From Bacteroidota bacterium (GTDB lineage: Bacteria > Bacteroidota > Bacteroidia > B-17B0 > Aurantibacillaceae): a DNA stretch of 10,712 bases. Location of the stretch: the NCBI GenBank assembly GCA_025359355.1, contig JANYGR010000444.1, positions 1-10,712 on the forward strand, read 5' to 3'. The position numbers and the translations under genes were made by a program. Below the pieces are notes generated by a model. It made no database searches, had not been told where the DNA came from, and saw only the letters and a program-made list of their open reading frames with translations. Below, piece by piece: positions 1 to 6,986 of the stretch. Position 1 is the first letter of the stretch; each line of letters starts with the position of its first letter.

Positions 1-1572
1 GCCAAGCTGAGCCAAATCATACAAATAGCTTGCACCAAGGGTTGTGCGGTTTTTATCCTTATTAAAAACATACAGAGCCGATGCTTTGTATTGAAAATTT
101 TTATCCTTCGAACCATAAGCTACATAGCCTTCCATTTGGAATTTTTTATTAAAATATTTATTCGTTTTTAATCCAAATTTAAAACGATCTTGCTCAATCG
201 GATTGAAACTATAAAAAGTATGAATTTGACCAATGCTAATTTTACCTAACTCCAAATAGCCCGATGCAAAGGCAATGGCAATCTTTTTAATTTTTTTAAT
301 AACAGGCACATAATTCAACGTATCGGCAATAACATAATTATTTTTTTCTTTTTTACTTAACGAATCGTGCCTAGCTGTTTGCCAAAATGTAGCATCTTTT
401 TGAAGCACAATCGATTTATCTTTTTGTAAAACGTCGTGATTTTTAATAATGGTTTCCGTTTGATTCACAATAAAATCTTTATACGACGTTATGCGGTGTA
501 TCATAAACTCCTGACTCTTCTTTCGCTTTAAAGGACTGATGGTTGCTGTTGTTTCCATCTTTTTCTGCATCCACGTATTTTGTACTTTTACAAACTCTTG
601 ATTCACCGAAAAATCTTTTACAAAGTTTAAATTGATTTCATTATTAATTTTGTACGTTATTTTTTTTACTGCCCAAGTTGTATCATGTATATACATCGTT
701 CCCGAAAAAGCTAAATCCTCTTTCCATTTAGGCACAAAGCGTATTTGATAGCAACGGTTATTATCAATGATGACGCTGTCTTCCAAATAATATTTATAAT
801 ATAACTGATAGTTATCTGTAATGGGCGAAATAAAACTTTTATCTAAAATCAAAAAGAAGTTGTCGTAAATAGCTGTATTTTCAACCATTTTATTGGTAAT
901 AGCCGTTAGCTGCTCGTAGCTTTCTCCAGTAGTTTTTTCTGCAGTCAAAATAGCGTCGTGTAAATTAGGATCATTACAATTAAAATTTTGACGAATTGTT
1001 TCCGACATATAAATTGGCAACAAAGGCTTGCCATCAGCTGTGCTATCAGCATTTTGAAACATAAACTCAAAATTTTTGAATTGCTTTCTCTTGGTTAATT
1101 TTTCAGAATAATTTCCAAAGTATATTTGAAACTTCTCATACTCTTCGCACTGGGAGCTATTTACAACCGATGATTTATTCTGGTGTTTATGGCTAACCAC
1201 ATTATCTAAAATCCGAAAAGCAGGATTCCGTTTTGGCTTAATCGTAACCTCCGCTAAATTATAATTATCGGGCTCTAAAGCTATATCTATGAGTTGTGTT
1301 TTATTGCGCTTGATGGCAATTGTTTTCGTTTTATACCCTAAATATACAACTACAATTGAATCTGTTTTTTTTGATGTTTCCAAGGTATATCGCCCAAACT
1401 CATTGGTAGTTGTGCCAATGGTGGTATTCTTAAAAATAATAGATACAAATGGGATGCTGTCTTTAGTGACCTTATCAACGATAGTTCCCGTAATGGTTGT
1501 TTTTTGTCCGAAACAACAATTAGTAAAAATTGTTAACGTTAAAAGTATGTTGAATATGCTAAAGTTTCTCAC
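1..1572 (-). CDS. Carboxypeptidase-regulatory-like / DUF5686-type outer-membrane protein, N-terminal part
   Basis: The minus strand is open for 524 codons from a GTG at 1572 to the window edge, so the C-terminal part is missing. An in-frame TAA lies two codons upstream of the GTG and no earlier start exists. Residues 1-22 are a signal peptide (hydrophobic ILLTLTIF core, likely cut after CCFG). Residues ~24-110 form a carboxypeptidase-regulatory-like beta-sandwich: TITGTIVDK, IPFVSIIFKNTTIGTTTNEFGRY, then VVYLGYKT and an LAEVTI strand, the arrangement usual at the start of Bacteroidota surface proteins. The rest, including YSEKLTKRKQF, a YYKYYLEDS segment and SGTMYIHDTTWAVKKI, matches the DUF5686 pattern as I know it; such proteins usually run to about 800 residues and end in a predicted outer-membrane barrel. 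The beta-rich stretch near the edge (FKFGLKTNKYF, MEGYVAYG, LGASYLYD) fits the start of that barrel. The exact role is unknown. Family call is from pattern recognition, without a search. Confidence 0.85.
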   Translation of the reverse strand, partial: MRNFSIFNILLTLTIFTNCCFGQKTTITGTIVDKVTKDSIPFVSIIFKNTTIGTTTNEFGRYTLETSKKTDSIVVVYLGYKTKTIAIKRNKTQLIDIALEPDNYNLAEVTIKPKRNPAFRILDNVVSHKHQNKSSVVNSSQCEEYEKFQIYFGNYSEKLTKRKQFKNFEFMFQNADSTADGKPLLPIYMSETIRQNFNCNDPNLHDAILTAEKTTGESYEQLTAITNKMVENTAIYDNFFLILDKSFISPITDNYQLYYKYYLEDSVIIDNNRCYQIRFVPKWKEDLAFSGTMYIHDTTWAVKKITYKINNEINLNFVKDFSVNQEFVKVQNTWMQKKMETTATISPLKRKKSQEFMIHRITSYKDFIVNQTETIIKNHDVLQKDKSIVLQKDATFWQTARHDSLSKKEKNNYVIADTLNYVPVIKKIKKIAIAFASGYLELGKISIGQIHTFYSFNPIEQDRFKFGLKTNKYFNKKFQMEGYVAYGSKDKNFQYKASALYVFNKDKNRTTLGASYLYDLAQLG

Positions 1573-1597
1573 AGATTATATTCTATAAAAATACTTA

Positions 1598-1605
1598 TAT
1601 ATTTG
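1598..1605 (+). promoter_or_regulatory. Candidate Bacteroidota -7 element for the sulfotransferase-like gene
   Basis: TATATTTG is an exact match to the Bacteroidota -7 consensus TAnnTTTG and ends 13 bases before the ATG at 1619. A -33 TTG is not present at the expected distance; the best is a TTA at 1576-1578 with 19-base spacing. It lies in the 46-bp gap between divergent genes. The AT-richness of the gap makes a chance match possible. Confidence 0.4.
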
Positions 1606-1618
1606 AATCAATAAAACT

Positions 1619-2185
1619 ATGACTTCAAACAAGACAAACACCATTGTTATTGTATCAGGACTCCCTCGTTCTGGAACATCCATGATGATGCAAATGCTCA
1701 GTAACGGTGGATTAACAGCATTAACCGACGATGTAAGAGCTCAAGATATTAGTAATCCTAAGGGCTATTTCGAATACGAAAAAGTTAAATCCTTAGCTCA
1801 AGATACCGAATGGCTTCATTTAGCACAAGGCAAAGTAGTAAAGGTAATTGCGCAATTAGTACCATTTTTACCCAAACAATTTAATTACAAAATCATCATG
1901 ATGCATCGTGATATTAAGGAAATACTAACCTCTCAACAAAAAATGTTAGGTAAGGATACTACTGTTATCCCTTTTGCTTTATCAGATATATTTACCAAGC
2001 AATTACAACAAACAGAACAATTCATCGCTTCTCAGCCAAATATGCAGGTTTTACCTATACAGTATAAGCAAGTTATTGAATCGCCTCTGGAACAAGCTCA
2101 ATCCATTTCCTCTTTTTTAGATATAGCTTTAAATATTGAAGCGTTAATGAAAAGTGTGGATAAAGACCTATATCGAAATAAATAA
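1619..2185 (+). CDS. Small sulfotransferase-like P-loop protein
   Basis: This 188-residue soluble protein has the layout of PAPS-dependent sulfotransferases. After a beta strand (IVIVSGL) comes the P-loop-like GLPRSGTS at residues 14-21, which in the family binds the 5'-phosphosulfate of PAPS. An NPKGYFEYE segment follows at ~46-54. Residues 94-105 (MMHRDIKEILTS) match the 3'-phosphate-binding strand and helix, with R97 and S105 in the expected places. The C-terminal QYKQVIESPLEQAQSISSFL resembles the Y-x-x-L-x-x-x-P and FL elements that close the fold. At 188 residues it is shorter than typical sulfotransferases (250-300), so it may be a minimal family member or have another phosphoryl or sulfuryl substrate. 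No substrate is suggested by the neighbours; the gene is upstream of, but apparently transcribed separately from, the ccm cluster. Confidence 0.75.
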   Translation: MTSNKTNTIVIVSGLPRSGTSMMMQMLSNGGLTALTDDVRAQDISNPKGYFEYEKVKSLAQDTEWLHLAQGKVVKVIAQLVPFLPKQFNYKIIMMHRDIKEILTSQQKMLGKDTTVIPFALSDIFTKQLQQTEQFIASQPNMQVLPIQYKQVIESPLEQAQSISSFLDIALNIEALMKSVDKDLYRNK

Positions 2186-2192
2186 GCTAAAA

Positions 2193-2224
2193 TTGCTATT
2201 ATTAAGTATTACAGTGTAAATTTG
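2193..2224 (+). promoter_or_regulatory. Promoter of the ccm cluster
   Basis: TTG at 2193-2195 and TAAATTTG at 2217-2224 match the Bacteroidota -33 (TTG) and -7 (TAnnTTTG) elements with 21 bases between them, within the usual range. The -7 element ends only 7 bases before the ccmB ATG at 2232, so transcription would begin at or within a base or two of the start codon and the mRNA would be nearly leaderless. No ribosome binding site can be drawn in that space. Confidence 0.6.
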
Positions 2225-2231
2225 CACTCTC

Positions 2232-2891
2232 ATGTCAAAACAGCAATTAACACAACTCCTTAAAAAAGAGTTTTTATTAGAATTCAGGCAAAAATCGACG
2301 CTTGCAGGAATAGCTGTTTACATTGTTTCTACTGTTTTTATTTCAGCATTAAGTTTCAAAAAAATTATTCAGCCAACCGTATGGAACTCTTTATTTTGGA
2401 CCATTTTTTTGTTTATAGCCGTTAATGTATCGAGCAAAAGTTTTATGCAAGAAACCAAAGGTAAAGGCTTATTTAATTATTTATACTATAATCCTCGTCA
2501 GTTTATTATAAGCAAAATCATGTACAATATGCTGTTAATGGCTGTTTTAAGCTTATTGACTTTCTTTTTTTACTCATGGTTTGTGGGTAGCATGGTACAG
2601 GATATGGGCATGTTTTTATTAGCCTTATTGTTTAGTTCTACAGCCTTTTCGGGTGTTTTGAGCCTAATGAGTGCCATTGCCTCTAAAGCTAATAACAACA
2701 TGAGTTTAATGGCTATTTTAAGTTTCCCTGTATTAATGCCTCTTTTAATGGTTTCTGTTAAACTTAGTAAACATGCGATTGATGGCTTAGCATGGAGTGT
2801 TAGCTACAACTATTTATTGATTTTAGTGATGCTAAATTTTGTGGTAATTGCTTTAGCTACTATTTTATTTAACTATCTTTGGCGCGAATGA
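2232..2891 (+). CDS. ccmB: Heme exporter / heme-handling membrane protein CcmB
   Basis: CcmB is the integral membrane subunit of the CcmAB(CD) ABC complex of System I cytochrome c maturation, which uses ATP to release heme-loaded CcmE. This 219-residue protein has the family length and opens with the typical cytoplasmic LLKKEFLLEFRQKSTLAGI segment, followed by about six hydrophobic membrane spans (near residues 23-42, 48-68, 96-118, 124-148, 155-177 and 192-214). The MQETKGKGLFNYLYYNP region between spans 2 and 3 matches the family's conserved cytoplasmic loop. It is the first gene of the ccm cluster and its stop overlaps the ccmC start (ATGA). Its ATPase partner CcmA is not adjacent and must lie elsewhere if the pathway is complete. 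Confidence 0.9.
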   Translation: MSKQQLTQLLKKEFLLEFRQKSTLAGIAVYIVSTVFISALSFKKIIQPTVWNSLFWTIFLFIAVNVSSKSFMQETKGKGLFNYLYYNPRQFIISKIMYNMLLMAVLSLLTFFFYSWFVGSMVQDMGMFLLALLFSSTAFSGVLSLMSAIASKANNNMSLMAILSFPVLMPLLMVSVKLSKHAIDGLAWSVSYNYLLILVMLNFVVIALATILFNYLWRE

Positions 2892-3550
2892 TAAAATGGT
2901 GGAAAATACTCAGTGCATTGATCATTCTTTACACCTTGGTGTGGGGAATGCTAAATCCTGTTCCGCATTTAGATATCTTAAACGAAACCATTAGAAACGT
3001 ATATTTCCATGTACCAATTTGGTTCGCTATGATTTTTCAAATGGGATTATCTGTTGTGTATGCTATCCGACAATTAAATAAAAATGATTTACAATTAGAT
3101 TTAAAAAGTAATCAAGCAGCACAAGTAGGCTTGTTTTTCAGTTTCCCTGGATTGTTGACTGGCTCTATGTGGGCTAAGTTTACCTGGGGCACTTGGTGGA
3201 CTTTTCAAGACCCAAAACTAAACGGTGTAGCTATTGCCATTTTAATTTACTTAGCCTATTTTATTTTAAGAAGCTCTATCGACGACGAATTGAAACGTGC
3301 CCGCATTTCATCTGTTTACAATATTTTTGCATTTGTCATGATGTTTGTATTTATTATGATTTTACCTCGCTTAACTGATTCTTTACATCCCGGAAACGGC
3401 GGTAATCCAGCCTTTGGCAAATATGATTTAGATAGTAATATGCGCATGGTATTTTATCCAGCCGTTATTGGTTGGATTTTATTAAGCCTTTGGATACTTG
3501 ATATTAAAACACGTTTAGCACAATTAACACAAAAATATGATGAAGCATAA
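2888..3550 (+). CDS. ccmC: Heme-handling protein CcmC (CcsA/HHP family)
   Basis: CcmC presents heme to CcmE on the periplasmic face of the inner membrane. The 220-residue protein has about six membrane spans. The WWD heme-handling motif is at residues ~95-111 (MWAKFTWGTWWTFQDPK), preceded by the family's GS. The two axial histidines are H41 in YFHVP, after the first periplasmic loop, and H167 in LHPGN after span 5. The motif reads WWTFQDPK instead of the proteobacterial WWVWDARL, a variant I believe is normal in Bacteroidota. I chose ATG 2888, which overlaps the ccmB stop by four bases; a TTG nine bases upstream would add three residues but is unlikely given the tight ATGA coupling. The end overlaps ccmD by 14 bases. 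Confidence 0.92.
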   Translation: MIKWWKILSALIILYTLVWGMLNPVPHLDILNETIRNVYFHVPIWFAMIFQMGLSVVYAIRQLNKNDLQLDLKSNQAAQVGLFFSFPGLLTGSMWAKFTWGTWWTFQDPKLNGVAIAILIYLAYFILRSSIDDELKRARISSVYNIFAFVMMFVFIMILPRLTDSLHPGNGGNPAFGKYDLDSNMRMVFYPAVIGWILLSLWILDIKTRLAQLTQKYDEA

Positions 3551-3755
3551 ATTGATCCTATTAGTAGCCGTATTGTTCTCATCTTTATTAGGGCATGCGC
3601 AAGCTATGAATACTGAGCCTCAAATGGCAGATACCTTTAGAAGCGAAGGAAAAATATATGTCGTTATTTCTGTATTAGCCATTGTATTCACTTGCTTAAT
3701 TAGTTACTTAATTTACATCGATATCAAATTAAAAAAATTAGAGAATAGAAAGTAA
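3537..3755 (+). CDS. ccmD: Small membrane protein CcmD, Bacteroidota type
   Basis: This 72-residue protein has a cleavable-looking signal peptide (residues 1-23, KLILLVAVLFSSLLGHAQA), a short periplasmic segment with MADTFRSEGKIYVV, one membrane span (~41-61) and a charged cytoplasmic tail (KLKKLENRK). The FRSEGKIYVV block and the single span with a basic end are what I recognise from the CcmD family of Bacteroidota; proteobacterial CcmD lacks a signal peptide. In System I, CcmD associates with CcmC and CcmE and helps release heme-loaded CcmE. The start is one of two consecutive ATGs (3537 or 3540), inside the end of ccmC, so translation is probably coupled. Confidence 0.85.
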   Translation: MMKHKLILLVAVLFSSLLGHAQAMNTEPQMADTFRSEGKIYVVISVLAIVFTCLISYLIYIDIKLKKLENRK

Positions 3756-3851
3756 AGACAGAAGAGACTTGAGGGAAGAAAGAGATGGAAGAGACAAAAG
3801 ATAAATAACATAAAAATCTCCGCGAACTTTGCGGTTAATACTAAACACAAA
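3756..3851 (+). repeat. ccmD-ccmE gap with purine tract and degenerate repeat-like element
   Basis: This 96-base gap interrupts an otherwise tightly packed cluster. Positions 3755-3802 are almost all purine on the plus strand and contain GAAGAGAC twice (3761-3768 and 3788-3795). Positions 3818-3838 hold CTCCGCGAACTTTGCGGTTAA, whose CCGC and GCGG arms (3820-3823, 3831-3834) could form a 4-bp stem with a 7-base loop. It resembles the CTCTGCG...TTAA tails often seen between Bacteroidota genes, and shares GCGAACT with the gap after ccmE. No terminator run of T follows, so read-through to ccmE is expected. Confidence 0.45.
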
Positions 3852-4235
3852 ATGAAAAAAATTCACATACTTGGAATCGTTGTTATCGCAGTAGCCATTG
3901 GTGTTATTTTTACATCATTACAAAGCAGCGCAACCTATTCAGATTTTGCAGAAGCCACCAGCAACCCAGATACAGAATATCACGTTGTAGGAAAACTTGA
4001 CAAAACTGTGCCTGTACAATACGATCCAAAAATTAATGCAGATGAATGTTCTTTTATGATGAAAGACAACAAAGGTATCGAAAAGCGCGTGGTTCTTCAT
4101 AAAAGCGTTCCACAAGATTTTCAAAAATCAGAACAAATTGTATTAATTGGAAAAATGCAAGGAGCGGAATTTCATGCAAATGATATTTTAATGAAATGTC
4201 CAAGTAAATACAATGACGGCAAACCACAAATTTAA
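3852..4235 (+). CDS. ccmE: Periplasmic heme chaperone CcmE, CxxxY type
   Basis: CcmE receives heme from CcmC and passes it to CcmF. The 127-residue protein is anchored by one N-terminal membrane span (residues ~4-23) and then forms the family's OB-fold beta barrel: YHVVGKLDKTVPVQYDP, CSFMMKDNKGIEKRVVLH, VPQDFQKSEQIVLIGKM and AEFHANDILMKCPSKY. The heme-binding residue at the end of the barrel is C116 in C116-P-S-K-Y120, where most bacteria have H in HxxxY. The CxxxY form is known from archaea and Desulfovibrio and, I believe, occurs widely in Bacteroidota. The C-terminal tail after Y120 is only seven residues. ATG 3852 is the only start that gives a full membrane anchor. Confidence 0.92.
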   Translation: MKKIHILGIVVIAVAIGVIFTSLQSSATYSDFAEATSNPDTEYHVVGKLDKTVPVQYDPKINADECSFMMKDNKGIEKRVVLHKSVPQDFQKSEQIVLIGKMQGAEFHANDILMKCPSKYNDGKPQI

Positions 4236-4254
4236 TCAATACACAAATCAACTA

Positions 4255-4292
4255 CTCAGCGAACTCTAAACCCTATGTTTCTCTGTGTTTAA
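4255..4292 (+). repeat. Degenerate repeat-like element between ccmE and ccmF
   Basis: The 70-base gap after ccmE holds GCGAACT (4259-4265) followed by CTCTGTGTTTAAA (4280-4292). The first block repeats the core of the element before ccmE (3822-3828); the second looks like the CTCTGTG tails common in Bacteroidota intergenic DNA. Similarity between the two copies is partial. No hairpin with a T-run is present, so ccmF can be read from the same transcript. Confidence 0.35.
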
Positions 4293-4305
4293 ACAAATAA
4301 GATAA

Positions 4306-6912
4306 TTGGAAAAAGTAACTTACATCGGCGAACATTTATGGTTAGGGAATTTAGGTAATGCCTTTGTTGTTCTTTCACTTATTAGCGCATTAGCTTCTAC
4401 TGTAGCCTATTTTTTTTATAGTAAAGAAACACTTACATCCGAATGGAAAAAATTTGCAGGTTGGTGTTTCACAATGCATTCCTTTGCTGTAATTGGTATT
4501 GCGGGAACATTGTTTTATGGTTTATTTAATCATTTTTACGAATACGCATACATACATCAACATAGCAACAACAGCATGCCGTTACAATACATCATGTCAT
4601 GTTTTTGGGAAGGCCAAGAAGGTAGTTTTTTATTATGGACTTTTTGGAATGTTGTATTAGGTAATATCCTCCGCAAAACAATTGATGCTAAATGGGAAGC
4701 ACCAACCATGGTTATGTTCTCCTTAGTACAAATATTTTTAGCATCGATGTTATTAGGCGTATTTATTGGCGATTACAAGCTTGGCACAAATCCATTTATG
4801 TTACTCAGAGAAAATCCTGAATTAGCAAACGCACCATTTTTACAAATGCCTAATTATTTAGCTAAGTTAGATGGACGCGGCTTAAATCCTTTGTTAATGA
4901 ATTATTGGATGACGATACATCCACCAACTTTATTTTTAGGATTTGCTTCTACACTTGTGCCCTTCACGTTTGCTATATCAGGTTTATGGAAACGCGATTT
5001 CACATCTTGGCAAAAACCTGCATTAACATGGGCTTTTTTCTCCATCGCTATTTTAGGAACGGGGATTTTAATGGGCGGTGCATGGGCTTACGAAGCATTA
5101 AGCTTTAACGGCTTTTGGGCATGGGATCCAGTAGAAAACTCTTCGCTTGTTCCATGGCTCGTGATGGTTGGCGCAGGGCATGTGATGATTATCAATAAAA
5201 ATAAAGGAGGCTCTTTATTCATGACTCACTTATTATCCATTGCCTCATTTATGCTGGTGTTATACTCTACATTTTTAACACGTAGCGGAGTGCTTGGTAC
5301 CAGCTCTGTTCACGCCTTTACTGATTTGGGAATGCAAGGACAATTAGTAATTTATGTGCTCACATTTATTTTTTTATGCGTCATCTTATTAATACACGAT
5401 AAGCTTTTACGTGTTTCCTACATCATGTTATCCCTTGTGATGCTGGCATTTGGCGTCATTTACGGACACAAAACAGTTGTATTATTATCGTGGATAGGAA
5501 TTAGTTTTGTGACAACGATTTACGCATACATTAAATTTTTTCCAAAAGAAGAAGAAGAGGAAAGTCTTTATTCACGTGAGTTTTGGATGTTTGTAGGCTC
5601 ATTAGTGTTTTTATTATCTGCTTTGGTAATAACGTATTTTACCTCTATTCCGGTGATGAATAAATTATTCAACACAGAAAAAGCACCTATTAAAATTGCT
5701 GATTATAATATGTGGATGATTCCTTTTTCAATTATCATTTTAATATTAGTTGGTATCACTCAATTTTTTAAATACAAAAAAACAGATGGCAACGTATTTT
5801 TCAAACACATTCGTATATCCATTTTATTATCAATTGTATTTGGCTTAGCCTGCGTTATCCCCTTATACTTTTTACGCGATTACGAAGCCGCTAAAGGCAA
5901 CGAAAAATGGACATTGATCTCTTACGCCATTTTATTTATTGTTGGTTTATTTGCCGTATTTGCAAACTTCGAGTATTGGTTGCGAATCTTAAAAGGAAAA
6001 ATTCGCCACGCAGGTTCATCCATTGCTCATATTGGATTTGCATTTATTTTATTAGGCGCTCTAATATCAACATCCAAGCGACAAACCTTATCTGTTAATA
6101 CATCTAATAAAAATGTAGAAAGTTTAGGAAAAAGTTTTTCAGCACAAAAAAGTTTATTACTAACCCTTGGAGATACTCTTCCAATGGGCAATTACATGGT
6201 AACCTATACAGGTAGAGAACGCAAAGGAATTGATGTATATTATAACACGGATTATTTTACTAAAGGAAAAAATGGTCAATTAGAAAAAGCCTTTTCGTTG
6301 ACTCCAATGATACAAGATAATCCGCGAATGGGTACCGCATCAAACCCCGACACCAAGCACTTCTTAAGCAATGATATTTATACACACATTGCTTATGGTC
6401 TTTTAAGCGATCCTAAAGAAATTAAAAACGATGCTTATAAAGAACCAACTAATTTTGTGGGACATATAGGCGACACTATTTTTGCAGATAACGCCATTAT
6501 CTTAATTGAAAACATTACGACAAATGTCAATGAAGAGCAATTTGCTAAAAACGACAGTTTACTTGAAGTAACGGCGGTTTTAAAAGCTACTGATGTGAAT
6601 GGTAAAGTGTTTTATGCAAAACCAAAATATATTTTGAAAGAAAATGCTGTATTACCTGATAATGCTGAACTAAATGAATTAGGTTTGAAATTTATTTTCT
6701 GGAAAATAAATCCAAATGAAGGAAGCATTGAAATTCAGATGAGCGAGAAAGTCAATAATAGCAAGGACTTTATCGTATTAGAAGCCTATATGTTCCCTTT
6801 CATAAATGTATTATGGTTAGGCTGTTTAATCATGGTTATAGGAACTGTTATTGCTATCTTGGAAAGAAGAAGGGTAAATAAAATTGTAAAAGATTCTTCA
6901 ACGTTATCCTAA
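4306..6912 (+). CDS. ccmF: Heme lyase subunit CcmF (cytochrome c assembly protein)
   Basis: CcmF takes heme from CcmE and joins it to the CxxCH cysteines of apocytochrome c at the periplasmic face. The 868-residue protein has many membrane spans in two blocks (residues ~15-410 and ~427-590), a periplasmic domain (~590-835) and a last span (~836-858). Family hallmarks are CFWEGQEGSFLLW (99-111), H205 in the HPPTLFLGF loop, the WWD motif at ~260-284 (WAYEALSFNGFWAWDPVENS), H336 in TRSGVLGTSSVHAF, and H575 in AHIGFAFILLGA at the transmembrane heme-b site. The length is greater than the ~650 residues of proteobacterial CcmF because of the large C-terminal periplasmic domain. The start is TTG 4306: an in-frame TAA sits immediately before it, the first ATG is 56 codons in, and the residues after TTG (YIGEHLWLGNLG) match the usual Bacteroidota N-terminus. 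Confidence 0.92.
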   Translation: MEKVTYIGEHLWLGNLGNAFVVLSLISALASTVAYFFYSKETLTSEWKKFAGWCFTMHSFAVIGIAGTLFYGLFNHFYEYAYIHQHSNNSMPLQYIMSCFWEGQEGSFLLWTFWNVVLGNILRKTIDAKWEAPTMVMFSLVQIFLASMLLGVFIGDYKLGTNPFMLLRENPELANAPFLQMPNYLAKLDGRGLNPLLMNYWMTIHPPTLFLGFASTLVPFTFAISGLWKRDFTSWQKPALTWAFFSIAILGTGILMGGAWAYEALSFNGFWAWDPVENSSLVPWLVMVGAGHVMIINKNKGGSLFMTHLLSIASFMLVLYSTFLTRSGVLGTSSVHAFTDLGMQGQLVIYVLTFIFLCVILLIHDKLLRVSYIMLSLVMLAFGVIYGHKTVVLLSWIGISFVTTIYAYIKFFPKEEEEESLYSREFWMFVGSLVFLLSALVITYFTSIPVMNKLFNTEKAPIKIADYNMWMIPFSIIILILVGITQFFKYKKTDGNVFFKHIRISILLSIVFGLACVIPLYFLRDYEAAKGNEKWTLISYAILFIVGLFAVFANFEYWLRILKGKIRHAGSSIAHIGFAFILLGALISTSKRQTLSVNTSNKNVESLGKSFSAQKSLLLTLGDTLPMGNYMVTYTGRERKGIDVYYNTDYFTKGKNGQLEKAFSLTPMIQDNPRMGTASNPDTKHFLSNDIYTHIAYGLLSDPKEIKNDAYKEPTNFVGHIGDTIFADNAIILIENITTNVNEEQFAKNDSLLEVTAVLKATDVNGKVFYAKPKYILKENAVLPDNAELNELGLKFIFWKINPNEGSIEIQMSEKVNNSKDFIVLEAYMFPFINVLWLGCLIMVIGTVIAILERRRVNKIVKDSSTLS

Positions 6913-6935
6913 ATAATTTAATAACCCCTTTATTT

Positions 6936-6963
6936 TTTGTAGATTAATCATTCGCTAAATTTA
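6936..6963 (+). promoter_or_regulatory. Weak candidate promoter for the 498-residue gene and hemW
   Basis: TTTG at 6936-6939 and TAAATTTA at 6956-6963 (seven of eight to TAnnTTTG) are 16 bases apart, slightly short of the usual spacing, and the second ends 23 bases before the ATG at 6987. Another seven-of-eight match, TAGGTTTA, lies at 6975-6982. The 74-base gap after ccmF shows no terminator hairpin, so read-through from ccm is also possible. Confidence 0.25.
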
Positions 6964-6986
6964 AAAATTATCGTTAGGTTTAGATT

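Noticed and set aside
1289..1588. Plus-strand 99-codon open frame at the start of the window
   Set aside because: It is antisense to the DUF5686-type gene, whose minus-strand frame is open for 524 codons with a signal peptide and a recognisable domain.
3939..4251. Minus-strand open frames across ccmE
   Set aside because: Both are short, Phe/Cys-rich shadows of ccmE, which has clear family motifs.
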